Shown: one piece after another, positions 38,032 through 46,237 of the stretch
How the letters are laid out: each line of letters begins with the position of its first letter
Position numbering within the stretch: position 1 is the first letter of the stretch
From: Shinella kummerowiae
Lineage (GTDB): Bacteria > Pseudomonadota > Alphaproteobacteria > Rhizobiales > Rhizobiaceae
Assembly: GCF_009827055.1 (NCBI RefSeq)
Contig: NZ_WUMK01000001.1
Location: 434,001 to 498,000, forward strand
Direction: 5' to 3'
Length of the DNA stretch: 64,000 bases
Position numbers and translations under genes: made by a program
Notes under the pieces: generated by a model
What the model was told of the DNA's origin: nothing
What the model saw: the letters and a program-made list of their open reading frames with translations, nothing else
The model's database searches: none

Positions 38032-38631
38032 ATGGCGCCTGTGGAAATCAACCCTGCCCACGTCCGGGAATTCGCCGACCCGGAAAGCTTCTATCGCTGG
38101 CTTGCCGAAAACCATGGCACCGCTCCCGAAGTCTGGATCAAGATCCACAAGCGCGGCTCGGGCCTCAAATCCATCAACGCCGAAGAGGCGGTCGAGGCGG
38201 TGCTGTGCTGGGGCTGGATCGACGCCATCCGCAAGGGGCTGGACGAGAAAAGCTTCTTCCAGCGCTATTGCCCGCGTGGCAAGAAGAGCGTGTGGAGCAA
38301 GAAGAATGTCGAGACGGTCGGCAGGCTGATTGCCGACGGCCGGATGACGGAACACGGGTTGAAGCAGGTCAACGCCGCAAAGGCGGATGGTCGCTGGGAC
38401 AAGGCCTATGGCAGCGGCAAGGATCTTAAAATCCCCGCGGATCTGCAATTGGCTATCGATGCGGACCCCGCGGCCAGGGAGATGCTCGGGAAGCTCACCG
38501 AACAGAACCGCTTCGCGCTGGCCTTCCGCATGCACAACATCAAGACAGATGCCGCGCGTAAGCGCAACGTCGATACCTTCGTGGACATGCTGAAACGCGG
38601 CGAGACGATCTATCCGCAGAAGCAGAAGTAG
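38032..38631 (+). CDS. YdeI/OmpD-associated family protein
   Basis: 199 aa. Family features: FYRWLAENHGTAPEVWIKIHKRGSG, EAVEAVLCWGWIDAIRKGLDE, RYCPRGKKSVWSKKNVE, and a C-terminal helix rich in charged residues. The family is widespread and linked to resistance to cationic peptides in some species, but no biochemical activity is known. The gene is monocistronic and convergent with the muramidase gene. A full-length member. Confidence 0.8.
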   Translation: MAPVEINPAHVREFADPESFYRWLAENHGTAPEVWIKIHKRGSGLKSINAEEAVEAVLCWGWIDAIRKGLDEKSFFQRYCPRGKKSVWSKKNVETVGRLIADGRMTEHGLKQVNAAKADGRWDKAYGSGKDLKIPADLQLAIDADPAAREMLGKLTEQNRFALAFRMHNIKTDAARKRNVDTFVDMLKRGETIYPQKQK

Positions 38632-38666
38632 ATCGTCCCCCTTGCTCGCTTGAAACCCGTCACCGG

Positions 38667-39713
38667 TCAGTCGAGACTGGCCGACCGTGCGTTGGACTGG
38701 CCGTTCAGCCAGTTGTGCCAGTCGTTCTCGCTGCCGGCAAAGACGTTGAGGTCGATCTTGCCCTCGACGCCATGCGACAGGCCGGAGCCGGAATACTGCC
38801 AGAACATCCAGCGGCGGTTCGGATAGCGCTTCGAGGGATGCGCGGCGACCGAGCGCAGCCAGAACGGATGGTTCTTGAGCTCGCCGGAGAGGTTGTCCTC
38901 ATAGAAATCCGGGGCCGTGTAGATGATCGGCCGCTTGCCGTAATGGCGCTCCAGCATATCGGAGAAGACCTTGATCTTCTCGACATACTGCGCCCGCGTC
39001 AGGCGCTTCTTGCAGCTCGATTCACCGTTGTATTCCGCGTCGATCACCGGCGGCAGCGCATCGGGATCCCTCGGCACGTTGCGGATGAACCATTCGGCCT
39101 GCGAGCTTGCAACCCGGCACCAGTAGAAGAAGTGATAGGCACCCCGGCGGATGCCAGCCTCCTTGGCCCTGCGCCAGTTCTTCTGGAACATCGGGTCGAG
39201 GTGGTCGCCACCGTCCGTTGCCTTGATGAAGGCGAAGTTGGCGCCCTGCGTGCGCAGCTTCACCCAGTCGATATCACCCTGCCAGCGCGAGACATCGACG
39301 CCGTGCACCTGATAGTGTTTTGGCGCGCGCTTGCCGAAGTTGATCGGATGCGCATCGCGGAACTGCTGGCTGTAGACGCGTGAACGCTTGCGCGAGCGCC
39401 CTTCGGACGGCATCTCGACAGCCGAAACCGCATCCTCCGGCCGCTCGGAAGGAACCGCCGATTGTTTCGTGACGGATTCGAAGACGTCGCTGCCCGGTCC
39501 CGGCCCGGCCCAGGCGAGCATTTCCGCGCCTTCGGTCTTCACCCGGCTCTCGCCGACAGCGACCTCGGGAACGGGGCTGTTGGCCTTGGAAACAGAGCTT
39601 GTGATTTCCGCCGACGGCTTTATCGACAGCGCCGCCGTCGGATTGGAGCTCGACGCACAGCCAGCCATGGAGGCACAGCCAAGGAGGACCGCTGAAAGGA
39701 CCGAAAGACGCAT
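38667..39713 (-). CDS. GH25 muramidase lipoprotein
   Basis: 348 aa from ATG 39713 (an in-frame GTG lies 12 bases upstream). Lipobox MAGCASS near residue 20. A Ser/Glu-rich linker (about 30-125) follows. The GH25 domain has GVDVSRWQGDIDW, FIKATDGG, PPVIDAEYNGESSC (catalytic Asp/Glu pair) and MFWQYSGSG. It cleaves the beta-1,4 bond between MurNAc and GlcNAc. As an anchored enzyme it probably takes part in wall remodelling. It follows the ASCH gene after a 123-base gap, so a separate promoter is likely. Confidence 0.9.
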   Translation of the reverse strand: MRLSVLSAVLLGCASMAGCASSSNPTAALSIKPSAEITSSVSKANSPVPEVAVGESRVKTEGAEMLAWAGPGPGSDVFESVTKQSAVPSERPEDAVSAVEMPSEGRSRKRSRVYSQQFRDAHPINFGKRAPKHYQVHGVDVSRWQGDIDWVKLRTQGANFAFIKATDGGDHLDPMFQKNWRRAKEAGIRRGAYHFFYWCRVASSQAEWFIRNVPRDPDALPPVIDAEYNGESSCKKRLTRAQYVEKIKVFSDMLERHYGKRPIIYTAPDFYEDNLSGELKNHPFWLRSVAAHPSKRYPNRRWMFWQYSGSGLSHGVEGKIDLNVFAGSENDWHNWLNGQSNARSASLD

Positions 39714-39836
39714 AGGCACCCGCACGCAAAACTAACCGAAAGCCCCGCCCTTTCGACACATGGACGGAATTACTAACGGAAGATTACCGCGAAATGTTAA
39801 ATGCGAGGTTTACGGCAGAGTCGACATTTCAGGTAG

Positions 39837-40424
39837 TTAGGCCCGAAAGCTCTCACGATTCCTGACGGCTGCGGTCACGAAAGCGTGTCCGCGCGGCGAA
39901 AGCCGATAACCGACGGCCAGGCTTTCCGTCAGTCCCAACGCCTTGAGCTGGCGTATCTTTCGCTTGAGAGCGAGCTTTTCGATGCCGAGCCGTTCGGCCA
40001 TCTCTGCGGCCGTCCTGCCGTCCCGTTCTGCGATCATGGAAAGGGCGGCATTCGTCCATGCACCCGTCCGGTCGAGCCCCGCAAGCGCCTCCGTCAAGGC
40101 TGCGATGTCGCCGCCGTCGAGCGTATCGTTTTCACGCAGGTTTTCCCGCGGGTCCTTGCCAGCGACATGGAAGGCAATGCGGTAGAGTTCTCCGTCGGGC
40201 CGAAGATCGCGCGCTAGGTCTTCCCGCGAGGCATAACCTGCCGCCTGGACATCTCCAGCAGGAATGGCATCGGGGTCCACCTTTTCGATGCTGTCAATGG
40301 CAAGCACGCCCGCCGCAGTCAGCAGCGTGCCGCCCGCCCGCACCGTGGGCTTGGCCCAACGCCGAAAGGCGAGTGTCACCTCGCCTCTGCCGATCCTCTC
40401 AAGCACCTTCGCCTTGAACAGCAT
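39837..40424 (-). CDS. ASCH-domain / winged-helix protein, last gene of ergothioneine operon
   Basis: 195 aa. Residues 1 to about 105 look like an ASCH/PUA-type domain (MLFKAKVLERIGRGEVTLAFRR, GVLAIDSIEKVD, LYRIAFHVAG). Residues about 120-185 form a winged helix (AWTNAALSMIAERDGRTAAE, KRKIRQLKALGLTESL). It begins 8 bases after the urocanase-like stop and its ribosome binding site GAGGG overlaps that stop codon, so it is co-transcribed. ASCH domains bind RNA or modified nucleobases. A regulatory or substrate-sensing role is inferred; no activity is known for this architecture. Confidence 0.7.
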   Translation of the reverse strand: MLFKAKVLERIGRGEVTLAFRRWAKPTVRAGGTLLTAAGVLAIDSIEKVDPDAIPAGDVQAAGYASREDLARDLRPDGELYRIAFHVAGKDPRENLRENDTLDGGDIAALTEALAGLDRTGAWTNAALSMIAERDGRTAAEMAERLGIEKLALKRKIRQLKALGLTESLAVGYRLSPRGHAFVTAAVRNRESFRA

Positions 40425-40432
40425 TCCAACCC

Positions 40433-42100
40433 TCAGGTGTTGCCGATCCTGACATAGCCGATCTGCTTCTCCTCGATCTCGTCGAACGATTCGTCGTAGC
40501 CGGCATCCGCATAACGGATCACACCGAGCGAGGTGTCGTTGGTCAGCGCATGCGAAAGCCGCTCAGTCGCCGCTTCCGTCCCGTCGGCGACCAGCGTGAC
40601 GCCGCAGCTCGTCATATAGCCGGCATAGCCGCCGCCGCCGGAATGCACGACAACAAGATCGGCCATCGACGAGCACAGCAGCATGGCGTCAAGCAGCGGC
40701 CAGTCGGCGATGGCATCCGAGCCGTCCTTCATGCGCTCCGTCATGATGTTCGGATGCGCCATTGCGCCGGCATCGAGATGGTCGCGCGAAAAGGCGATCG
40801 GCCCCTTGATCTCGCCCGATGCCACGAGCTTGTTGACGGCCAGTGCGAGTTCCGTACGCTCGCCGTGGCCGAGCCAGGCGATGCGCGCCGGCAGCCCCTC
40901 GAAGGGCACGTTCTCGCGGGCAAGGCGAATCCAGTTGGTGACGATCTTGTTGTCCGGGAACATGTCCATGACGAGGTCGTCGATGCGCGCGATATCGCTC
41001 TCCTCGCCGGACAGCGCCATCCAGCGGAACGGGCCGATGGCCCGCGCAAAGAGCGGGCGAAGATAGGCTTCGGTAAAGATCGGAATGTCGAAGGCGTTCG
41101 CGACGCCGCCTTCCCGCGCCTGCGTGCGGATGAGGTTGCCGTTGTCGAAGACCTCCGATCCGCGTTCCTGGAACTCCAGCATGGCGGAGACATGCTCGAC
41201 GATCGAGGCCCGGCTCGCCGCCATCAGCTGCCCCTGCCCGTCGTCGCGCAAGCCTTTCACCTGGTCGAGGTTCATGCCCTTCGGCACGTAACCGTAGACG
41301 AGGTCGTGCGCCGAAGTCTGGTCGGTGACGATGTCAGGCACGATGCCGCGCCGGGCGATCTCCGGGTAGATTTCCGCCGCGTTGCCGACGAGGCCGATCG
41401 AGGTCGCGCGTTTCGCCTTCACCGCCTCATCGATCATCGCCAGCGCCGTATCGAGATCCGACGCCACATGCTCCAGATAGCCAACCGCCTTACGGGCCGC
41501 TGCGCGCGCCGGATCGATATCGACGCAGAGGATCGCCGCACCCGCCATGCGGCCGGCGAGCGGTTGCGCCCCGCCCATTCCGCCGAGCCCGGCGGTTAGG
41601 ATGAATCGCCCGGCGAGACTGCCGTCGAACCGCTTTTCGGCGATGCGCATGAAGATTTCATAGGTGCCCTGGATGACGCCCTGGCTGCCGATATATTGCC
41701 AGGCACCGGCCGTCAGCCCGCCCCAGCAGATCAGCCCCTTGCGCTGGAGTTCATAGAACACCTCCGCCTTCGCCCATTGCCCGACAATGTTGCAGTTCGC
41801 CATGATGACGAGCGGCGCCTTGGCATGGGTCTTCAAGAGCCCGACCGGCTTGCCGGACTGGATGACCAGTGTCTGGTCCTCGTCCATGTCCGTCAGCGCC
41901 TTGACGATCGCCCGATGCGCCGCCCAGTTGCGCGCCGCCTTGCCAAGCGCGGCATAAACGATGAGATTGTCCGGATCCTCGCCGACCGACAGCACGTTTT
42001 CGAGCAGCCGCAGCAAGGCCTCCTGCCGCCAGCCCTTGGCGCGCAGCACGTCGCCGCCGGGGATCGGATAGTTCGGATGGCGCGGATTGGGCTTCGGCAT
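40433..42100 (-). CDS. Urocanase-family protein, probable thiourocanate hydratase
   Basis: 555 aa from ATG 42100 (GAGGGA upstream). Full-length urocanase fold with NAD+-binding TAGLGGMGGAQPLAG (about 169-183), WQYIGSQGVIQGTYE and VANAFDIPIFTEAYLRPLF. The urocanase signature normally reads FxGLPxRICW; here it is FEGLPARIAWLGHGER, so the active-site Cys (Cys410 of Pseudomonas putida urocanase) is Ala408. The usual VFDYGNNIR is VFDNGNLIR. Thiourocanate hydratases of ergothioneine catabolism are urocanase homologues with altered active sites. Together with the DUF917, hydantoinase and carbamoylase genes this is the likely function; true HutU is less likely. Confidence 0.8.
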   Translation of the reverse strand: MPKPNPRHPNYPIPGGDVLRAKGWRQEALLRLLENVLSVGEDPDNLIVYAALGKAARNWAAHRAIVKALTDMDEDQTLVIQSGKPVGLLKTHAKAPLVIMANCNIVGQWAKAEVFYELQRKGLICWGGLTAGAWQYIGSQGVIQGTYEIFMRIAEKRFDGSLAGRFILTAGLGGMGGAQPLAGRMAGAAILCVDIDPARAAARKAVGYLEHVASDLDTALAMIDEAVKAKRATSIGLVGNAAEIYPEIARRGIVPDIVTDQTSAHDLVYGYVPKGMNLDQVKGLRDDGQGQLMAASRASIVEHVSAMLEFQERGSEVFDNGNLIRTQAREGGVANAFDIPIFTEAYLRPLFARAIGPFRWMALSGEESDIARIDDLVMDMFPDNKIVTNWIRLARENVPFEGLPARIAWLGHGERTELALAVNKLVASGEIKGPIAFSRDHLDAGAMAHPNIMTERMKDGSDAIADWPLLDAMLLCSSMADLVVVHSGGGGYAGYMTSCGVTLVADGTEAATERLSHALTNDTSLGVIRYADAGYDESFDEIEEKQIGYVRIGNT

Positions 42101-42128
42101 GGTGGTCCCTCTTGCGTGGAATATTGCG

Positions 42129-42458
42129 TTACTTCGGCGGCAGCGTGTCAACGAAGGCAACCGCCTCGGAAATCAGGCGCCGGCGCAGCACCGCGTCGGT
42201 GCAGGCTTCAGGCGAGGCTCGAACCCAGCCTTCCATCACCCGATCGCCCATGATCATCTGCGCGATGCCTGCCGTCTCCAGAGCCCAGGCATCGTTGCCC
42301 TTGCCAAGGCGGACCAGCATCCCCTCCTTGCGCGCGCCGCAAAGCAGCTTGCCGTCGAGAAGCCAGGCGAGCCCACCGAACATCGTTTTTTCGGAAAGCC
42401 CCGCACGAAACCCGAGATCGGCCCGCACGACATCTTCCAGATCCCTGTCCCGTGCCAT
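42129..42458 (-). CDS. TfoX/Sxy N-terminal domain protein inside ergothioneine operon
   Basis: 109 aa. A single TfoX-N domain: KTMFGGLAWLLDGKLLCGAR, MLVRLGKGN, and a C-terminal helix RRRLISEAVAFVD. It lacks the TfoX C-terminal helical domain. It sits between the DUF917 gene (15-base gap) and the urocanase-like gene (28-base gap), so it must be co-transcribed with them. Stand-alone TfoX-N proteins have no established function. Its placement suggests a role tied to the pathway, such as binding an intermediate or regulation (inference). Confidence 0.8.
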   Translation of the reverse strand: MARDRDLEDVVRADLGFRAGLSEKTMFGGLAWLLDGKLLCGARKEGMLVRLGKGNDAWALETAGIAQMIMGDRVMEGWVRASPEACTDAVLRRRLISEAVAFVDTLPPK

Positions 42459-42473
42459 CGCCCGTCACTCCGG

Positions 42474-43565
42474 TTATTTGGCCAATACATAACTCACGAG
42501 ATCGATGCCCATCGCCTTCTCGACCGAAGGATAGACGGTCGGGTCGAGCACGCTGGAGGCCAGCGGAATGATGGTCTTCGGCACATGCAGCACGAAAACC
42601 CGCATGCCGACTTCAAGCTGGCCGACGCTGAGCGGCTCGCCGTCCGGCGAAAGCGTGGTGATGACATCCGGGAAGGTGGCAAGCCGTTTTCCTTCAGCCG
42701 ATTCGACCGCCATATACTCGTTCATCACATGCAGGACCGCCGCCTTGTCGCCCGTGCCGAGCGTCACGGTGCCGATATCGAAGGCCTCCTTGGTGTAGAC
42801 CACCGATTTGTCGGTGATCGTGCCTTCGGAGAGGATCGAACCGCCCGTCGTTTTGACCATCGCATCGATGATCGCCGAACCGCCCTTGCCTTCCGCCGCA
42901 ATGATCGCCTCGCCGAGCGTCAGCGCCAGCGAAATGCCGCCTAGCGCCGCATTTTTGCGAACGTAGGAGGCACGCAGCGGGTTGCGGCAGGAGGCAATGA
43001 AGCCGCCGGACATGTCGGACGCCGTGCGCAGGATCGGCGAGACTTTCGCGGTCGCGCCACGAACGACAAGCTCGATATAGCGGTTTTCGTCGCGGTTTCC
43101 CCCGACGGCCGTCTGGATCATCTGCTCGGGCGAACCGGCCATGCCGATCGACCCCATATCGCCGGTCGGATGTGCACGCATGTCGCCCACCGCATCCAGC
43201 ACCTTCGTGCCAAGGATGGCCGAGGGCAGCCAGCCGTTCAGCGTCGAGGACTTGCCGTTCTGCCCGACCATCAGTGCGGCGACCTTCTCGCCGAGCGCCT
43301 CCTGCAACAGCTCGACAGCCTTCACATAATCGACACCGCGCATTTCCCACGGCGTGGTCGAGGCCGGGGCGCCGATGGCGGCGGCCGTCGCCACCCAGTC
43401 GTCGTCCGAAAGCTCATCGATGGAAACCAGCTCGGGCTTGCCGATCGACACCGCCGCATAACCCAGCATGCGGCCATGATCTGCCCAGCCGCCACCACCT
43501 GCCGCATAGACCGAGCCGCCCTTGACCGCCGCTTCGACGTCTTTTTCCTTTAGAATCCGGCCCAT
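42474..43565 (-). CDS. DUF917 protein, probable thiohydantoin desulfurase
   Basis: 363 aa, full-length DUF917 (S-methyl-thiohydantoin desulfurase domain). N-terminal AVKGGSVYAAGGGGWADHGR, a central ALMVGQNGKSSTLNGW, and HPTGDMGSIGMAGSPEQM. In ergothioneine breakdown this enzyme type removes sulfur from the thiohydantoin formed after thiourocanate hydration, giving hydantoin-5-propionate. Its start overlaps the carbamoylase stop (TAATG). Presence between a urocanase homologue and hydantoin-cleaving enzymes is the strongest context clue for the pathway. Confidence 0.85.
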   Translation of the reverse strand: MGRILKEKDVEAAVKGGSVYAAGGGGWADHGRMLGYAAVSIGKPELVSIDELSDDDWVATAAAIGAPASTTPWEMRGVDYVKAVELLQEALGEKVAALMVGQNGKSSTLNGWLPSAILGTKVLDAVGDMRAHPTGDMGSIGMAGSPEQMIQTAVGGNRDENRYIELVVRGATAKVSPILRTASDMSGGFIASCRNPLRASYVRKNAALGGISLALTLGEAIIAAEGKGGSAIIDAMVKTTGGSILSEGTITDKSVVYTKEAFDIGTVTLGTGDKAAVLHVMNEYMAVESAEGKRLATFPDVITTLSPDGEPLSVGQLEVGMRVFVLHVPKTIIPLASSVLDPTVYPSVEKAMGIDLVSYVLAK

Positions 43566-44845
43566 TAGACGTCCTCCTGAATCACTTTCTGAAGTTTTTC
43601 GTCGAGTTGAATCACTGCATTAAGAAGCACCGCCGCGCCGAGCGCGATATCGTCCGTCTCGGCGAATTCTTCCGGTGCATGGCTGCGCCCGCCAAGGCAG
43701 GGCACGAAGATCATCGCCGAGCGCGTCACCCGCGCCATCCAGGCAGTGTCGTGCCCGGCACCGGAGGCCATGCGTCGATGGCTCGCCCCCACCGTCTCGC
43801 AGGCCGCATCCAGCACGTCGAGCAACAAGGGATCGCCGGGTGTCGGCATGTTATCGGAGATGCGGCGCGGCGCCTCGATGGCCGTGCCCGTCTCGCGGGC
43901 AAGCTGTTCGACCAGCAGGTCTACCGACCCGGCAAAGAGGTCCATCGCCGTGCGATCCTCCGCCCGCGCATCGATCAGCAGGCGCGCGCGGGACGGCACG
44001 ACATTGGCGGCGTTCGGCTCGATGGAGAACTCGCCGACCGTCGCCGTGAAATGGCTTGGCCCGTCGGACAGCGATTTCGCCAGCGCCTCAATGCCCGTCA
44101 CCAGCCGCGCAGCCGCGGCAAGCGCATCGGCGCGACTGCCCATCGGCGTCGTGCCGGCATGATCGGCCCGGCCTTCGACGATGATCTCGATGCGTGTGAT
44201 GCCGGCAATCGCCGTCACCACGCCGATATCGCGTTTTTCCGTTTCCAGCACCGGCCCCTGCTCGATGTGCAGTTCGAGGAAGGCTGCAATATCCCTACGC
44301 GCCTCGGCCTGGATGCGGGCCGGATCGCCACCGGCGTCGCGGATGCCCTGCTCCAGCGTCAGCCCGCCGCTCTGGCGCGTCAGCCAGTCTTCCGGCAGCA
44401 CACCGGCCATGCCGCGGCTGCCGATGCAGGAGACCCCGAAGATGGAGACTTCCTCGGCGAGGAAATCGACGACCTCCAGATCATGGTCGAGTTCGATGCC
44501 CTGGTCCGCCAGCGCGCGGGCCACTTCCAGCGCCACCGCCACGCCGGCAATGCCGTCATAGCGCCCGCCATCCGGCACCGTATCGGAATGCGAGCCCAGC
44601 ATGATCGTGCCAAGACCGGGCTTTTTTCCCGGCCGGCGCGCCGTGAGATTGCCCGCGGCATCGATGCGCGTCTCAAGCCCCGCGGCCTGAAACTTGTCGA
44701 GAAGAAAATCCCGCCCCGCCGGGAACAGAGCGGTAAAGGCACGCCGTGTATAGGGCCGGCCGGGCTCGGTGAGCCGGGCGAGCCCGTCGATCACGTCCGC
44801 GATGCGCGCGGAATCGACCGGCAGATTGGTTTTTGGCGCCGCCAT
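43565..44845 (-). CDS. M20-family N-carbamoyl-amino acid hydrolase (N-carbamoyl-L-glutamate type)
   Basis: 426 aa from ATG 44845, which overlaps the preceding stop (ATGA). Zn-dependent amidohydrolase of the allantoate amidohydrolase/beta-ureidopropionase group: LGSHSDTVPDGGRYDG (metal His and Asp), VDFLAEEVSIFG (Glu), LHIEQGPVLE (His), the dimerisation-domain motif RADHAGTTPM and GGRSHAPEEFAETDD (last metal His). It should release ammonia and CO2 from an N-carbamoyl amino acid; in this operon the expected substrate is N-carbamoyl-L-glutamate, giving glutamate. Confidence 0.88.
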   Translation of the reverse strand: MAAPKTNLPVDSARIADVIDGLARLTEPGRPYTRRAFTALFPAGRDFLLDKFQAAGLETRIDAAGNLTARRPGKKPGLGTIMLGSHSDTVPDGGRYDGIAGVAVALEVARALADQGIELDHDLEVVDFLAEEVSIFGVSCIGSRGMAGVLPEDWLTRQSGGLTLEQGIRDAGGDPARIQAEARRDIAAFLELHIEQGPVLETEKRDIGVVTAIAGITRIEIIVEGRADHAGTTPMGSRADALAAAARLVTGIEALAKSLSDGPSHFTATVGEFSIEPNAANVVPSRARLLIDARAEDRTAMDLFAGSVDLLVEQLARETGTAIEAPRRISDNMPTPGDPLLLDVLDAACETVGASHRRMASGAGHDTAWMARVTRSAMIFVPCLGGRSHAPEEFAETDDIALGAAVLLNAVIQLDEKLQKVIQEDV

Positions 44846-46224
44846 CAGCGGGCACCGGACGAAACGAGAGTCGGCAGCGGCCGCACGAAGGCGCCGGTGC
44901 CGGGCTCGGCCAGCACCCTGGTACCGTCGAAGGCAAGCCGGCCGCGCAGATAAGTCGCGGAAATGCGCCATGGCAGCTTGATGCCGTTATAGGGCGACCA
45001 GCCGACGACGTTGTGGCCGCTCGCGGCCGCGTCATAGGTGTAGGGCTCGGGCGTCAGCACGGTGATATCGGCATCCTTGCCGGCTTCGAGTGCGCCCTTC
45101 ACATGATCCAGCCGGAAATGCCGCGCCGGGTTCAGCGTCATCAACTCGGCCGCCCGCGTCAGCGGAATGCCGCGTTCCAGCGCACCCTTGACGAAGAGCG
45201 GCACCATGACCTCCAGCCCCGGCACGCCGGAGGCATTGGCCAGCATGTCCGGATTGGTCTTGCGGTCTTCCGACCAGCTCACGTGGTCGGTGGAAACCAG
45301 CGTGACATTGCCCTCGGCGACATGCCGCCAGAGTTTTTCGACTTCGGCGCGCGGGCGGATCGGCGGATTGATCTTCGCCTTGCCGCCAAGCCGGCGCACG
45401 TCATTTTCCTCGTCGAGCGTCAGGTAGTGAATGCAGCACTCGATGGTGGCGCGAAAACCCTGGGCGCGATAGGCGGCGGCGATCTCGTAACCACGGCCAA
45501 GCGAGCAATGCACCACATGCGCCGGGCAGCCTGTTTCGGCACCGGTCTCGTAAATCTGGTTGGAGGCAAGCAGCTCCGTCAGCGGCGGGCGCGACATTCC
45601 GTGTGCGCGGTAGTCGGTGATGCCGGCGGCCTTCACCTTGGCGATCGCCGCGCGCACCGCCTCGTCATCCTCGTTGTGCACACCGGCGGTCAGGCCCGTC
45701 GGCGCAATGGCGCGGAAGCAGTCTTCCAGCAAGGCCGCAGGAATGCGCGGGAAACGCTTCGGGTCGGTCCCGAAGGTGGAAAACTTGAAGGCGGCGACGC
45801 CCGCCTCGACCATCTCGCCGATGCGGGCCGGTCCCTCTTCCGGGTCGACCGTGCCGTAAAGCGCGAAATCGACGCGCGCCTGCGGCGCGGCATGGTCGAC
45901 CTTGATCTTCACCGCGTCCGCCGAGCAGACGAGATTGCCCTCGTCATAGGGCATGTCGACGATGGTCGTGACGCCACCGGCTGCCGCCGAACGCGTCGAC
46001 CAGATGAAATCTTCCTGGTTCTTCTGCGACAGCGAATGGACCTGGGCATCGATGGCGCCGGGCAGGATCAACGCGCCGGAAAGGTCGTGCCGCTCCTTCG
46101 CCGCCGGCATCGCGCCCTGCCCGACATGCACCACCTTGCCGTCCCGCACGGCGACATGGCCGCCCTCGACGATACGATCGGCCAGAACCACGGTGCCTTT
46201 CAGAACGAGATCAAAGTCGGCCAT
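44845..46224 (-). CDS. Amidohydrolase, probable hydantoin-5-propionate hydrolase
   Basis: 459 aa from ATG 46224 (CGGAGA upstream). Dihydroorotase/hydantoinase/allantoinase superfamily with a TIM barrel. Metal sites: the usual HxH is QVH (Gln61, His63) in GAIDAQVHS; VAAFKFSTFG carries the lysine to be carbamylated; TAGVHNEDDE and HVVHCSLG give further histidines; STDHVSWSEDR the barrel Asp. It should open the hydantoin ring of hydantoin-5-propionate to N-carbamoylglutamate. The Gln at the first metal-ligand position is unusual for the superfamily but may be normal for this branch. Confidence 0.85.
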   Translation of the reverse strand: MADFDLVLKGTVVLADRIVEGGHVAVRDGKVVHVGQGAMPAAKERHDLSGALILPGAIDAQVHSLSQKNQEDFIWSTRSAAAGGVTTIVDMPYDEGNLVCSADAVKIKVDHAAPQARVDFALYGTVDPEEGPARIGEMVEAGVAAFKFSTFGTDPKRFPRIPAALLEDCFRAIAPTGLTAGVHNEDDEAVRAAIAKVKAAGITDYRAHGMSRPPLTELLASNQIYETGAETGCPAHVVHCSLGRGYEIAAAYRAQGFRATIECCIHYLTLDEENDVRRLGGKAKINPPIRPRAEVEKLWRHVAEGNVTLVSTDHVSWSEDRKTNPDMLANASGVPGLEVMVPLFVKGALERGIPLTRAAELMTLNPARHFRLDHVKGALEAGKDADITVLTPEPYTYDAAASGHNVVGWSPYNGIKLPWRISATYLRGRLAFDGTRVLAEPGTGAFVRPLPTLVSSGAR

Positions 46225-46237
46225 TCGCGTATCTCCG

